Of a DNA stretch of 64,000 bases, positions 22,071 through 33,672 are shown in pieces (position 1 is the first letter of the stretch; every line of letters begins with the position of its first letter). The stretch comes from Cryptomeria japonica (taxonomy: Eukaryota > Streptophyta > Pinopsida > Cupressales > Cupressaceae): the NCBI RefSeq assembly GCF_030272615.1, contig NC_081407.1, positions 379,278,179 through 379,342,178 of the forward strand. Direction: 5' to 3'. The position numbers and the translations under genes were made by a program. The notes under the pieces are model-generated. The model was given only the letters and a program-made list of their open reading frames with translations, ran no database searches and was not told where the DNA came from.

Positions 22071-25000
22071 ATATCATGACATATGAATATATCATCATTG
22101 ACTTTCCACATGTCACAACAATTAGAGTGTCTATTATGTTATTCACCCATACCAATTAAGCACAAGACATACATAATTAATACTCATCACTACCATATTT
22201 CTTCATAATGATTATTATCATTATACCTCCTTTCATAATTTTATCTTTTTTTTGCTATTGTTAAATTTTTTTATAGTCACGGTTTAACTATTAACCTCAC
22301 CTGAGATTCAATTCATTGAATGCACAAAACCTTCCAGCTTGCTTTGTTTTACCATATTATTTCATTCTACTAATCACTATCATCATTTTTTTCCAAAATA
22401 TATGTAGAGTGAAGGATTGTTTTCCATGTCCCAATTTGGTTTTATTTTCTCTTAGCATTATCAAGTTGACTAGCTTTTGAATACTTCCAATTGTACTTTC
22501 ATACAACTTAAATTTCTATGGTCACATTATAAAAATCCTACTTTTTAAGGTGAATTATTGAATGTTCCCAGTTGAATAGCCTTGTTTTGTATGACAAGTA
22601 GTACCATTAGTGTACAACTACCAAAATACTTTATTGATGTTAACTTGTATAACTCATTAATCCTTAAGAAGCATATTAAATATCTTAACATTTCTACATT
22701 TTTAAATTTAATTCACTTAAAATATTTTGCATTTATCTCTTCAAATCAAGGTTCTCTTTAATAATATAATAGAAGAAACACTCATAAGAGATAAGGAATT
22801 CTAATCAAAGTTTGATAATTATATGAATTATAATTCAACCATAGATATTTGCACAAAAATTCTATATCCCAATTACTAGCAAGAGGATAATAGAGAACAT
22901 GGAGTAATATGGCATAGAGAAATTACTTATTCTAATTGAACCTAATACTAGTTACCATTTAATGCGTTAAAGGATAGCAAGAGTGAAACACGCTTTCACA
23001 TGGGAGAAGGGTCATGAGAGTGATCATGCTTATTTCAAATCAATAGATTCCGAGGAGTCATAGAGGCTCAACACTTAAAATATATAAGTGTTGAATACAT
23101 GTACAATTTTGATTAACATCTTAGAGTTAGATCACATTTATGACTTCTTTTATACATTCCTTTTTATCTCAATTTGACACTAACCTTGGCACTTACTCCG
23201 ACAATTGTTTTTTGAATCAATTAAGGCAACAAGCTATCTATTTGCCCAATGAATAAAAAAATCATTCCCCTTTTCCCTTACATGATTCATACACATTTCT
23301 TGTCTCTTCGCTTCCTAGATCCAACTTTAATATTAAAATTACACTTGTTCTCTTCTCTAGCTCATCCTAATGATGAATCATAGAGTATGATTCAAAACGT
23401 TGATAACAAAAAAGCACAAACAATCAAATCCAGAAGCTCACATTCACCATACAATTATGGACTGTGGAAACTTAATGTCTACAATTAAAATTACACTTCA
23501 ATCTAGGGAGATGTGCTAATAATGCTAAAAGGTTCACCCAAATAATACACACAATAAAGTTGATATTTAATACAATTATATAAAAAAATTTAAAATTTTA
23601 ATGGGGAGCATAATACCAAGTTTTCAAAAGGTAATCTCATTTCTAACTTACGAGTTCATTATTAAAAACTAAGTTAAATTACCTTTTTATTATCAAGTCT
23701 CTATTTAATTAGAGGACTATATCTCTATACTATTCGTTAAGTTATAAACAACCCTACCTAATAAATCTTTTGATATATCAACTTTAACTAGGATAATTGT
23801 AAATAAAGTGTGAATGAAGTTCTTAGAAGATATGTCAAGAACCAAAAGTCAACCTAGAGCATTGCTAATGGCCTCATAGACTAATACATACTAGAATTAT
23901 AATGATAGATAAGGAAATATAACCAAAATAAATGTTATGTTAATATAATATTTTAAGGGATTGAAAGAGGGAGAACAAGGGTGAGTTAAGAGAGGATACA
24001 AACCCCACATCTAGTCTTCACCATCAAATATCATCAGAAAAATTAAAGTATACCACAAGAACTGAAGTATTTTATCACATATTGAACTTATATCATCATT
24101 TTTTACATATAAGCTCAATAATTTTCTATTACAATATCTTTTATTTTTATGATTCTTGCAAAGATATAATTTTTTTCAAAAACCTTCACACATAACCATG
24201 GTATTTTTTCAAAAATTTCTCCAAGTATTTTTATTTAGTTTTCTATTATTTCATGTTTTGATCAATTCCTTAAACATCTTGACACCTGCAAATGTTGTGT
24301 TTGTCCAAGATGACCTGATTTGATCTACTTTACATGCATTGAGGATATTGGTCTTTGATTTTATCATTTGTGAAGGTACCATAGATTTTTCTATTCGTCC
24401 CTTTATTGTAATCATGGATTTGGATAGATATGTCTTAGAAATGACATCCTAACACATCTCAAGTGTCTTGATCTTTTGTCTTATCTTTATAGGATCATTC
24501 TTGAACACAACACACCAAGAACTTATTAGTATGGGGTAACATCATTGACCATGTTGTAGGATTGATTTGTTCTAATGTTGATCATGATATTATATGTGTT
24601 TTATTAGTCATTGGCTTTCTTTGAAAATTTTGGACAAGAATTTGGAACATCCATGGAGATCCTCATATTTCTCGATTCATAGAGGATCCTACTATAGATT
24701 ATTTTAATCCTCTCGATGTTATAGATTACATACAATTTGATGATGATAATTTAGAAGAGCTTGAGTATATCATATATCTTGCATGTTCCAGTGATTTTGA
24801 GAATCATCTCCATATTTGTACTCTTCATATCGAGACCCGATATCTATTTTTTATTCTTCTTAATCAAGTTATTGTCACTAAATTCATTGCCCTTATTGAT
24901 TTAGTATAGCAGGGAAAATTCATCATCTTTAAGACACAACTACTTGAGATTTATATTTATCAAACATATCATCCTTATTTATGGATTATTACTCTTGGTC

Positions 25001-25110
25001 TTTATTAGATAGCCTTGTTTGTGGTCATTTGTGCATTGGAATGCTGCTTTGGAATGATGTTTGGTGGTGTAGGATTGATTCTTGATGATTTGTTGGTGAT
25101 TCTATCTATA
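22071..25110. other. AT-rich interior of the MULE-type element
   Basis: No gene was recognised. An open frame without ATG at about 24650-24910 (beginning WNIHGDPHISRF) has no known domain. A segment at 23945-24060 resembles 56510-56650 and may be a shared dispersed repeat. Confidence 0.4.
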
Positions 25111-25113
25111 TTG

Positions 25114-25860
25114 AGTTGAACACCAATGTAGACACTTAAATTTGACTGATTAATTTAGTAAGATCAAATCTCTTAAGTCACTTGTATTAGTTGAATAATC
25201 AAGTATCCCTTTTAGCTAAATTAATTAAATGAAGCCATGCCCCATTATTCTTGAATTAATTAATCTAATTAATTAATACCCCCTTTTCAATCATTGAATT
25301 AATTAATCAGACTAACTAATTCCCCTTTTCTTCTAATCCTTGAATTAATTAGTTAAACTAATTAATTCCCTCCTCATTTGAATTTAATTAACTCAAATAT
25401 GTCACATGTCTCCTAACTTTTAACCACCTAACTAACCCCTTTCTAACCTAACCTCCAGTCTAACCTTTGGGTTCTAACCAACCCTATCTTCCCAAACTAA
25501 CCTTATCCTAACCTCCCCTCACATGTGTGTACACACATAATTCCCAAATTTCCTTAATATTAGGAAACTAAAGCCTATTTTGGGTTGCTTCCTCCCAAAA
25601 TAGACATGTGTCCTCCCTTATTGAGGTCAAGTGTGGAATCTCATTCCACATGCCCCCCTTAGGATTTCCACTTGTCCTCCTTGAGGAGAAGTGTTACATT
25701 TTCCAATCCCTTCCTCACCCTTCCTTTCCCATTTAATCCGCCTCTTTTTCTAGCAAATCATCCACTTTCTCACTAACATATCATTATCATGTAGAATTCC
25801 ATCCATTATTAGGACATCCACATTGTCATAATGCCAAATTTGTTGAGATTTTATTATATT
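25114..25860 (+). mobile_element. Possible degenerate LTR
   Basis: It begins TGTAGACACTTAAATT after ACCAA. It has the same TTAATTAATT-rich, CCTAACCTAACC and CTTCCTCCC texture as the ~1.45 kb LTRs at 28147 and 37796. No matching end or target duplication was found. Confidence 0.3.
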
Positions 25861-26880
25861 TAATAAAGTTGATATGCTTATTTAGTTTTTAACCACTTAT
25901 GTACAAATTTATACATAAGCAATTGAAACTACAAACATTTTTTTCTTTCTAATTTTTGCTTGAGTTTTTTGCTGAGGTTTAAAGAAAGAATGGGGAAGTT
26001 TTAATACTTTTAATTAAAGATGTTTTATTTTTAAAAAATACAACACATGTTTTTTAATTTGTATGTATTTTTAATGACTTGAATTCAAAGTTTTTTTGAA
26101 CTTAACCAATCCATGCTTCATTTTTCAAATGTAAGGTTGGACATCTATTTTGGCTTCTAAGTTTATGTTATTAGCATTAAAAAACTCCAATTAAAACTTT
26201 AAACAAGTTAATCAAATTTTATATGTTTTACAAAATAAATTCATGGAATTACAAAGAAAATTAAGAGTTACTTCTTATCTTTTTATCCATACATTTTTTC
26301 AATATTATAAATAGGGTAAGAAATTTTTTTTCTTTTATTGAAGAATTTATCCATACTTATTTGATAGATATCTATTTATTCAATTTATAACTCTCGACCA
26401 GCTTAGTCAAATTAAAACAATCGAAATATAAGATTAAATTCTATGTTTCAATCCATACTTATTGGAATTAAAAAAGAAAATTTAGATCTTTACAAATTAT
26501 GTGATGTAAAAACCCAATGATGTAATATTTCAAGTCCAATGAACACCATGAGTATGCATCGTGATCAATTTCCACCCATGGAATGAAGGATTGGTGCATG
26601 GGCAGATGTTGTAGATATAGATCTGCCAAGAAGAGAATGAGAATCAATTTAGAGAGAGGAAAGGTTGGCATGAGGAGGATGGGAGCTCTAATAATTTTCA
26701 ATTATCTGTACAAATGGAAGATAGTTTTAGGTGCAGTTTTGATGGATTGGGCGGGAATGAATTTTAAACCTGGCATGATATCATGATACTGTGGATGGTA
26801 TTGATGTCTGGGCAAAGAATGATGTGATACTACTGCAGGACAAACAACGCAAGCCACCGGAACGGAAACGGAAAATGGAT
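25861..26880. other. AT-rich right part of the MULE-type element
   Basis: No gene was recognised. A denser segment around 26580-26780 has two short ORFs without known domains. Confidence 0.4.
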
Positions 26881-26912
26881 TCTAACATGAGGGGCCCACA
26901 CTAAGCGGTCAA

Positions 26913-26940
26913 GCTTAGTGTGTGTTGTTTAAGGCTGGCC
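26913..26940 (-). repeat. Right terminal inverted repeat of the MULE-type element
   Basis: It ends AAGGCTGGCC and is followed directly by the 9-bp duplication ATTTTACTG. Confidence 0.75.
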
Positions 26941-27379
26941 ATTTTACTGACCACTACAAGAGGAACGAGAGGGTACCTAGCTCCAAAAGTGGATCTCTGG
27001 TCTTCCCATCACTCCCAAGGTTGACGTCTACAATTTTGGTATGACATTGCTGGAAATCATTTCTGGGCGAAGAAATCTAGACTTAACCGTGCAAGATTCA
27101 AGTTTGTATTACTTTCCCCTATGGGCTACAACTCAAATTATGTAGGGGGAGATGATTAATATCATGGAGGAGGGCATTACAGAGGTGGTAGACATGGAAG
27201 AGGTGAGAAGAGCATGTGTTGTAGCATTGTTATGCATTAAAAAGGATGAGGAAGTGAGGCCTAGTATGAGGCAAGTGGTGCAAATGTTGGAAGGAAAAAT
27301 GGATCTTCAAACTCTGCAGATTAGGCTAGCACACCGAAGTGACACTAGCAGCGAGAGCGATGTCAATGGTAATGACTAG
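26941..27379 (+). pseudogene. Receptor kinase, fragment 4 (kinase C-lobe and tail)
   Basis: The kinase resumes with TTTRGTRGYLAP, then after a one-base insertion (26985-26990) WISGLPITPKVDVYNFG, EIISGRRNLDLTVQDSS, a TAG (family Gln) before GEMINIMEEG, and an open stretch to the stop at 27379 including EVRRACVVALLCIKKDEE and RPSMRQVVQMLEGKM. The APE motif reads APK. About 7-8 bases were lost at the insertion joint (the family has RVL between DFT and TTT). An AATAAA near 27467 could be the old polyadenylation signal. Confidence 0.85.
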
Positions 27380-28141
27380 AATAATGTAAGAGGATAATGT
27401 ATTCTAAAATGTAGAGGCACGTTATTTAAGCTTGAACTTAGTTAGATGTATCTAGCATACCTATTTCAATAAATTAATGTATGTGACTATTTTATGTGTC
27501 AAATTTTTGAAAAAATTATAAATTTTATTTGTATTTATATTTAAATATTTTTTTTATTATTAAATATTAATAATTTTTTTATTTAAACGAATGTAAAATT
27601 TTAAATATTTTTTTAATAATTTGTTTTGGATGGCTTTATGAGAGGGTTTATTGGTTAAGCTGATATTTTTCAAATATTTTTTAATTTAATATTTGCATGT
27701 GGTTGATGTGATATAGAACTTTAGAAGGATTGGTAGGTTGTCTTATGTAAAGAATCGTGTAGTTGTGTCACTTGTTAAAAAGTGTTATTAATTTAACTTT
27801 TATTGTGGCTATAATCCATTATATATGTAATAGATAAGCTTTACCATAAGTGATATTAGCATCCATTTTTCGGTTTGTCTTAAACATTTTATCATTTAAA
27901 AAATCAAAATTAAATTGTATGAGCATTATTTTTTTGTGTATAGTATAAGCTCTTTGATTTGTCTTTAAATTAAATTTATAAAAAGAACCACACTTTACTT
28001 TTATTTATATTACATTTATTTTTTATTTCAATGTTATTTTAATTAGGTACTCATTTTTTAACTATCCCATAACTTACTAGGATAGATGTGTGTTGAATGG
28101 GTTGTATTCTTTATACTCTTTTTTTTTTCATATTTCTATGT
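27380..28141. other. AT-rich intergenic DNA
   Basis: Downstream flank of the kinase pseudogene. No gene was recognised. Confidence 0.5.
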
Positions 28142-28146
28142 ACATG

Positions 28147-29589
28147 TGTAGACGTATAAAAATGACCATATTCCTAAATGAATATTTTATTTTCATTTCT
28201 CTATTTAATTAAATCCAATTTAATTAAATTACCCGCATTCCTCTATTTAATTAAGTAAATTACTCAATTTATTTAAATTAAATTCACTATACCCATTTAA
28301 TGAATAAATCATTTTATTCAATTAAATCCCTGCTATCCACTTTTAATTAAATTCAAATTTAATTAAATAGTTTATCCTAAATTGAATAAATCTAATTTAT
28401 TTAATTTCCCCGAATTGCAACCAAATTGAATTAAATTAACTTTATTTCAATTAAATCCTATTATCCCTCCATCCACTTGCATTTTCCTACATCTCCCACT
28501 TGCTTCCTAAATCCCTTCCTAATTTCTTCTAGACCCTTCTAATCACTTCTAAATTAGCCTAACCCATCTTCTAAACTTTGTCACATCCCTAAGCAAGGGG
28601 AGGTCACTTCTCAAAACCTTAAAGTCTTTGATAACCATTAAAGGCTTCAAGTTCTCAACCACTTAATTTCCCAAAGTCTCCCAAACCATTAATGGTTAAT
28701 TCAACCCTCTTACATGGTTAGAGACTTTTTGCCTAACTTAACCTTCATCCAGCCCAAGGGTCTCATCAAGCCTTTAATGCTTTGACCATGATTATCTCTT
28801 AATCATTTGCACAAAGGTTTATCCTTGGATTAACTCTTAATCCAATGGGTAAGCCTAACTTAAGCTTAATCCTTATCTCTAGATGACCGTTAGGTCTTCT
28901 CAGGCATTTAATGCCTCCAACCCCTTGTCTCAACCCAACCCTATGTTGACACTTGTCACCATTTCACTGGTGCAAATTGCAAACATGGATTCCCAAATTT
29001 CAAACTCAACCCTTGATCAACTCTTTCAATCCTGACCATCCATTGCCTTGTTTTTGCTATAAACAGAGCTCTCATTCCTCCATTTTGATAGAGGAATCCA
29101 AGTTTGTAGTATCACACTTATGCTAAAATACATTCAAGCTTTCATTTCATATATGCTCATCATTTAGCCTTTCTTTAAAATAGAAGTTAATCTAATATGC
29201 ATTTTAGATTATTTCTATTATCATTAGCTTAAATCCTTAACTAATATAGCATGCTAGGATAGTATTCATACTAACATGTCATCTTATAATCTAGTTTATT
29301 GCATTTTAAGATCATGCATAGCTTAGGATGCATTTCATTCTAAAATCTATCAAAGCATCCCTCGTTCTTGCATTTGCCATCCCCAAACCATTTTGCTCAG
29401 TGATCTCAGAGCAAAAATATTGGTTTGAGGGACATTGTAAGATAGAGAAGCATGGGACCCACCTTGGGAAGCCGAGTTATACTTCATGACTCCATAGCTT
29501 GCACCAAGAAGTCCTATGTGTGTGTGTGGACAAGTCTTTTGGAATATTTTCACATATTGAATTCTATTGACCCGCTTTTCCCGAATACA
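28147..29589 (+). repeat. 5' LTR of the 11.1 kb element
   Basis: It begins TGTAGACGTATAAAAATG, with a TATAAAAA close to the start, and ends CCCGAATACA next to the primer-binding site. It is rich in TTTAATTAAATT words. Confidence 0.85.
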
Positions 29590-29593
29590 TTTC

Positions 29594-29610
29594 TGGCACC
29601 CACTGTGGGG
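29594..29610 (+). other. Primer-binding-site-like sequence
   Basis: TGGCACCCACTGTGGGG lies 4 bases after the 5' LTR, as in many plant Ty3/gypsy elements. The matching tRNA was not identified. Confidence 0.6.
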
Positions 29611-29677
29611 CTAGACCCCATTTTTCAAATCAATTTTTGAATTTAACCCCTTTTACAGGTCCGCAGGAAACATGAAT

Positions 29678-30095
29678 CAGCACGTGGGAAATATTCCCTA
29701 GTGCATTCGGTTAACAGTCTAGCGCATCCTGCTTACTGTTTAGCATGTGGGATCTATACTCTAGTGCATGAAGTTCTTTCTTTAGCGCATGACTTCCACT
29801 AATCTTTTCCTATAGGTATCAATGCGGGAGAAAAATAGAGTAGCGCATCTGAAAAATAGTTTGGCGCGTTGGTTTTGTTAGATAGCGCATTCGGCTCACT
29901 GTTTAGCATGTGCAGTCTATTCTATGGCACTTAAAGTCTTTTCCTTAGCGCATCATATTCCTAATAGTTTCCTGTAGGTTTCGATGGGGGGAAAAAATAG
30001 AATAGGGCATCGGGAAAACAACTTAGCGCATTGGGGGCACATAATAGCGCATAGATATCATTTCTTAGCGTGTCTATGAAACAGTTTAGCGCATA
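29678..30095. repeat. Phased 21-bp motif array 1 (17 copies)
   Basis: The word TAGCGCAT, with variants such as TAGCATGT and TAGTGCAT, starts at 29678, 29699, 29720, 29741, 29762 and 29783; then 29841, 29862, 29883, 29904, 29925 and 29946; then 30003, 30024, 30045, 30066 and 30087. Within each run the step is exactly 21; between runs it is 58 and 57. About 13 bases of each unit vary. The runs form a ~163-bp higher-order repeat. A 21-base step keeps a 7-codon frame on either strand. Confidence 0.85.
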
Positions 30096-30152
30096 GAGTT
30101 GGCAGAGGCAAAACTTTGTAGCAGAGTCAAAAATCAGGCTTGTGGGAGGCAT

Positions 30153-30242
30153 AATATATATGGAATATAACATTTAAGTATAAGTGACATTTCCTCTTCT
30201 CTTTTCTCTTTTTTATACTTAAAGTTATATTCCATATATATT
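30153..30242. repeat. Long imperfect hairpin
   Basis: Arms 30153-30182 (AATATATATGGAATATAAC...) and 30214-30242 are inverted repeats with about one mismatch or gap over 29-30 bp and a 31-base pyrimidine-rich loop. A related hairpin followed by the same downstream sequence lies at 51548-51595. Confidence 0.75.
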
Positions 30243-30499
30243 GTCAAGATGTTTGAGAGGGGTTTCAGACCTGTAGGAGTTATAATGCAAAATCTAGTTT
30301 TCGGAAGATCCTCCAAATTTCAGACTTAGTCAAATTTCAGGGCATTTCAGGATCAGGATTGTAAAAATTGTAACCAAGATTATAATTTAGGCTTGTGAAG
30401 CCCACCATGATGATTTGATTTTTTTCTGCTGACTAACTGTGTGCAGGTTCTAACATTTTTATTCAGGAACAAAAGGAATTAGTCTAGTTTTCTTTGCTT

Positions 30500-30840
30500 T
30501 CTTTCAAAGTTAGTAAAAAGAACTCACCTTCCTTTTTGCAAAAGCTTAAAATAAATCTCATCATTTCATTTGGATGAATAAAATGAACTTCATGCCTTCC
30601 TTTTTGGTGTTTTAAAAGAAAATTCATCTTTCTTTGTTGCATGGTAAAAAGAACAACAAAGCAAACCTTTCATTCCTGCAAGTTAGGAAAAACACTTCAT
30701 TTTTTGAAGCTCTAAAAAGAACCAACAATCTTTACTTTGGCAAAAGTTTTAAAAAGAACCTCACCATCCTTTGGTGTTTAAAATGATTCACTTCATTTTG
30801 CAAAGTAAAAGAACCTCATCTTCATTTTGTGCAAGGCAAA
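30500..30840 (+). repeat. Degenerate ~45-bp tandem repeat
   Basis: Units built on AAAAGAACCTCACC and CTTTGG/TTCATTTTGCAAA recur six or more times with indels. Confidence 0.5.
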
Positions 30841-32132
30841 GAGGGAAAATTTTCCCCTATCGACTTTAATTTTGTTGACCAAATATCATGATTTACTTTG
30901 TTGACCAGGCTTGTTTTACAAAAGTTTTGGAAATACACACTTTGCTATGAAAGGTTGAAAAGAACATCATGCTTGTTGGAGCAACATCTCCAAATAGAAG
31001 TTAGCAAATCATTGTCTTGAAGGCTAAAAGAAACAACTTGATTGCCTTGTCTCGAAAGTGGAAGGTATATGCTCTCCCCATAACTGGGTGACCAAAAAGC
31101 CAAACCACTCTTAAGCTTTCTGTACTTCAAGCATTTACATCCTTTAGTAGGCCTGCCTTCCCGAGGGGTTGAAAAACTCTTAAAGCCATTCTTTGGTCGG
31201 TGTGAAGAGAATGACCTAAGTGGGGAATGACTTTGACGCCAAGTGTTCCAACCCACTATAATCAAAAGTGGAGGGTGATGAAAGTCCCTTTCAATGGTTG
31301 CGCGCAGCGATTAGCCTTCCCCTAGTATCTTTACGATATGTAAAGCCTTTCTCTAAAGGTTGGGAAGCCTCCTGAGGGATTTTATCACTGACGACCGAAC
31401 AGGAAGCCTGATTATGAACCTTAGCATTAGAAACTTTGAGCTAAGTCAGTTGCCAAACATTGGCAATATCATAGTGCAAGGGTGGGGAAGAATCCACCCC
31501 CAAGATTACTCACCATATATCTCCCAAGATAACAACTCAATTGTGAAGCAATTCACTTTGAGTTAATTTCTGGCAAAAGGCAAAAAAAGGGGTGCCCTTT
31601 AGGGGGTGACAAGGCTGTTTGAGCCAACGGAGTATCGAGACTAGTGGGCTATGATATTGTCAATGACCTTTGAATAAAGAGTCTATCTAATGTGTCTTTT
31701 GTTGTAAATCAAACTAGTGATAACATTGAGGATTTGAACACATCGTCAAAAGAATATACACTTAATGTTTAGCATTAGGATGATCATTGTCTTTATGTGT
31801 GCTATGTATTCTTGTCACAAATGTTAAAATATCTTGCAAAGTATCCAACAATCAAACTCAAAAGTCAGTTCAAACAAGGAAAAATCATAAAGTGGAGAAG
31901 ATTTCCATATCCAACAAAACATCTTTTGAGATGGTTATCAACATTCCAACTACCTTTAGGAAAGACTTTCATCCAACAAGATTAGGGGAATTTCAAACCA
32001 AGTAATCAAGAGTTTATCTATTCAATTTAGTAAGCTGGAGTATCCAAAAAGAAATCATCCATCAAAATCACAAGTGTTAAAAATTCCAAAAATCACAGAA
32101 AAACAACCAAGTCAAAATATATCAGAGCAGTT
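30841..32132. other. Non-coding interior of the 11.1 kb element
   Basis: No domain was recognised. Short ORFs at 30945-31265, 31360-31566 and 31787-32005 lack recognisable motifs. Confidence 0.4.
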
Positions 32133-32500
32133 TAGTGTGTGAGAGCAACTTCTTAGCACGTGGGGACCATAGTTTAGCACATTAAACCTTCACCTTAGCG
32201 CATTAAGTCTTAACATTAGCGATTCATAGAAATCCAATTCTAACAGTTTCAAGTAGCGCGTTTTGAAAACAGTTTAGCACATTGAAGCATCAGCTTAGTG
32301 CGTGGAAGCTAAACTTTAGCGTGTAGGGTTTAACAGTTAGCGCATTGGTGACCCATATTGGTGCATGACCTTTTTGAACCAAGGCAATAGAAAAATAAAC
32401 CAGTTAGCGCGTATTAGGGGGCAATGTAGCACGTGGAGTCTTTTCTCTAGCGCGTTGAGAATTTTTTTTAGCGCATCTAGTCTCTGGCTTAGCGCATGGT
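32133..32500. repeat. Phased 21-bp motif array 2 (16 copies)
   Basis: TAGCGCAT-like words start at 32133, 32154, 32175, 32196 and 32217; then 32254, 32275, 32296, 32317, 32338 and 32359; then 32405, 32427, 32448, 32469 and 32490. Steps are 21 except 37, 46 and one of 22. The motif is the same as array 1, 2 kb away. On the minus strand 32337-32525 is open and reads as leucine heptads (LDALKKILNALEKRLHVL). Confidence 0.85.
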
Positions 32501-33171
32501 CAAAAATCAGAAAACTAGAGAGCAAAACAAGCCTTTCTAGAAAAGGTTTTCAAACTTCTTGAGTATCCTTTTAGGTCCAATATCAAACGCGATCACAAGA
32601 AATCAAATCAAAACACCAGAGAAATTATTTCCAAATCAAACAAGTCAGTCTTAGAACAAAACTTGTCAAATCCAAAACTAGCTAAAGATAAGACTTTATC
32701 CTATCAAAATCAGGTATTATCATCACCTTGATCAAAAGGTCCATCATCTAAAGGATTCTATCAAACAACATACCAAGTTTAAACCTTAAGTTCTCAAATC
32801 AAGTTTCTATATCGGGAGACTTTATCCATATCATTTGACACACTTTGTCGTGAGGGGGCATCTAAACCTTCATTTGATAAAAGTAGACTTAAGTTTCCAA
32901 ATGAAGTATCTCAATCCAAACATCGAAGGAAACCATTGATCATTTGTGTATGACCACTCCTCATATTTTGAGATGAACAAGTCTTCATCACAAAACTAAG
33001 TTAAAGAAGAGACAACCTAGTCATAAGACCCTTACCAAAAGGAGTAAATTTCTCTACAACAACCTATCAAAAACATCAGCTTTGATCATTCATATGACCA
33101 TTCATCATAAAACCGAGAAAAAGGAAACTCAGTCAAAGGAAATGAGTCCTAACATAAATCAAGATCAAGAT
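32501..33171. other. Non-coding interior of the 11.1 kb element
   Basis: AT-rich sequence without a recognisable gene or array. Confidence 0.4.
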
Positions 33172-33672
33172 ATCATGGCTCTCTAATCTAATCCCATTTT
33201 TGATCAAGATGCCACAAGTCAAGAATCTTATGATGATCCCCTAAAATTTTGGTATTCCATCCCCGATGATCCCCTTTCATCTCAAGAGCAGAGTCCCATT
33301 CAACACCCACCTCCTAAGTAAGAGCATGATATCCCTTCCATCTCCTCCACTCATCTAATTCAAAATCAAGAGGAAAGCACAAACTTAAATGATCCTACTC
33401 CAAGTCAAGATCAAGATCAAGTAATCTCTTCATCCTCCAAATCTATCTTAGGTCCTTTCATTCCAAAGTCAATCTCTTCTTCCAAATCTATCTTAGGTCC
33501 TTTCATTCCAAAGTCAATCTCTTCATCCTCCAAATATTTCATTCCAAATTAAATCTCTTCATCCTCCAAATCTATCTTAGGCCCTTTCATTCCACAATCA
33601 AACTCTTCATCCCTTCCATCTATCTTGGGTCCTCACCTCCCTCCATCACTAATCCATCACCTCAAATGATCC
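33172..33672 (+). pseudogene. Remnant ORF with a Ser-rich ~16-residue peptide repeat
   Basis: Read from the ATG at about 33174, the frame holds through only a few stops and encodes DPLKFWYSIPDDPLSSQEQ, then four units related to SSSKSILGPFIPKSI. The unit is 45-48 bases (TCTATCTTAGGTCCTTTCAT in the core). No known domain was recognised. It may be the last trace of a gag-like or accessory ORF. Confidence 0.4.

Larger units (their letters stand above)
19577..26940. mobile_element. Mutator-like (MULE-type) non-autonomous DNA transposon, 7.4 kb
   Basis: Exact 9-bp direct repeats ATTTTACTG flank the unit (19568-19576 and 26941-26949). The ends are terminal inverted repeats, 19577-19604 and 26913-26940, matching at 23 of 28 positions and sharing CACACACTAAGC. 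A second subterminal inverted match exists near 19735-19770 and 26880-26905 (AGTGTGGG-CCC). A 9-bp duplication is typical of Mutator-like elements. No transposase was recognised; the interior holds a PPR fragment, a MITE-like element and AT-rich DNA. The short terminal repeats suggest a non-TIR or degraded MULE. Assignment rests on the duplication length and ends. Confidence 0.75.

Noticed and set aside
29678-32500. Regularly spaced motif arrays as a CRISPR-like locus
   Set aside because: The conserved part is only ~8 bases and the spacing 21. They lie inside an LTR retrotransposon in a plant-type sequence, and no cas genes are present.
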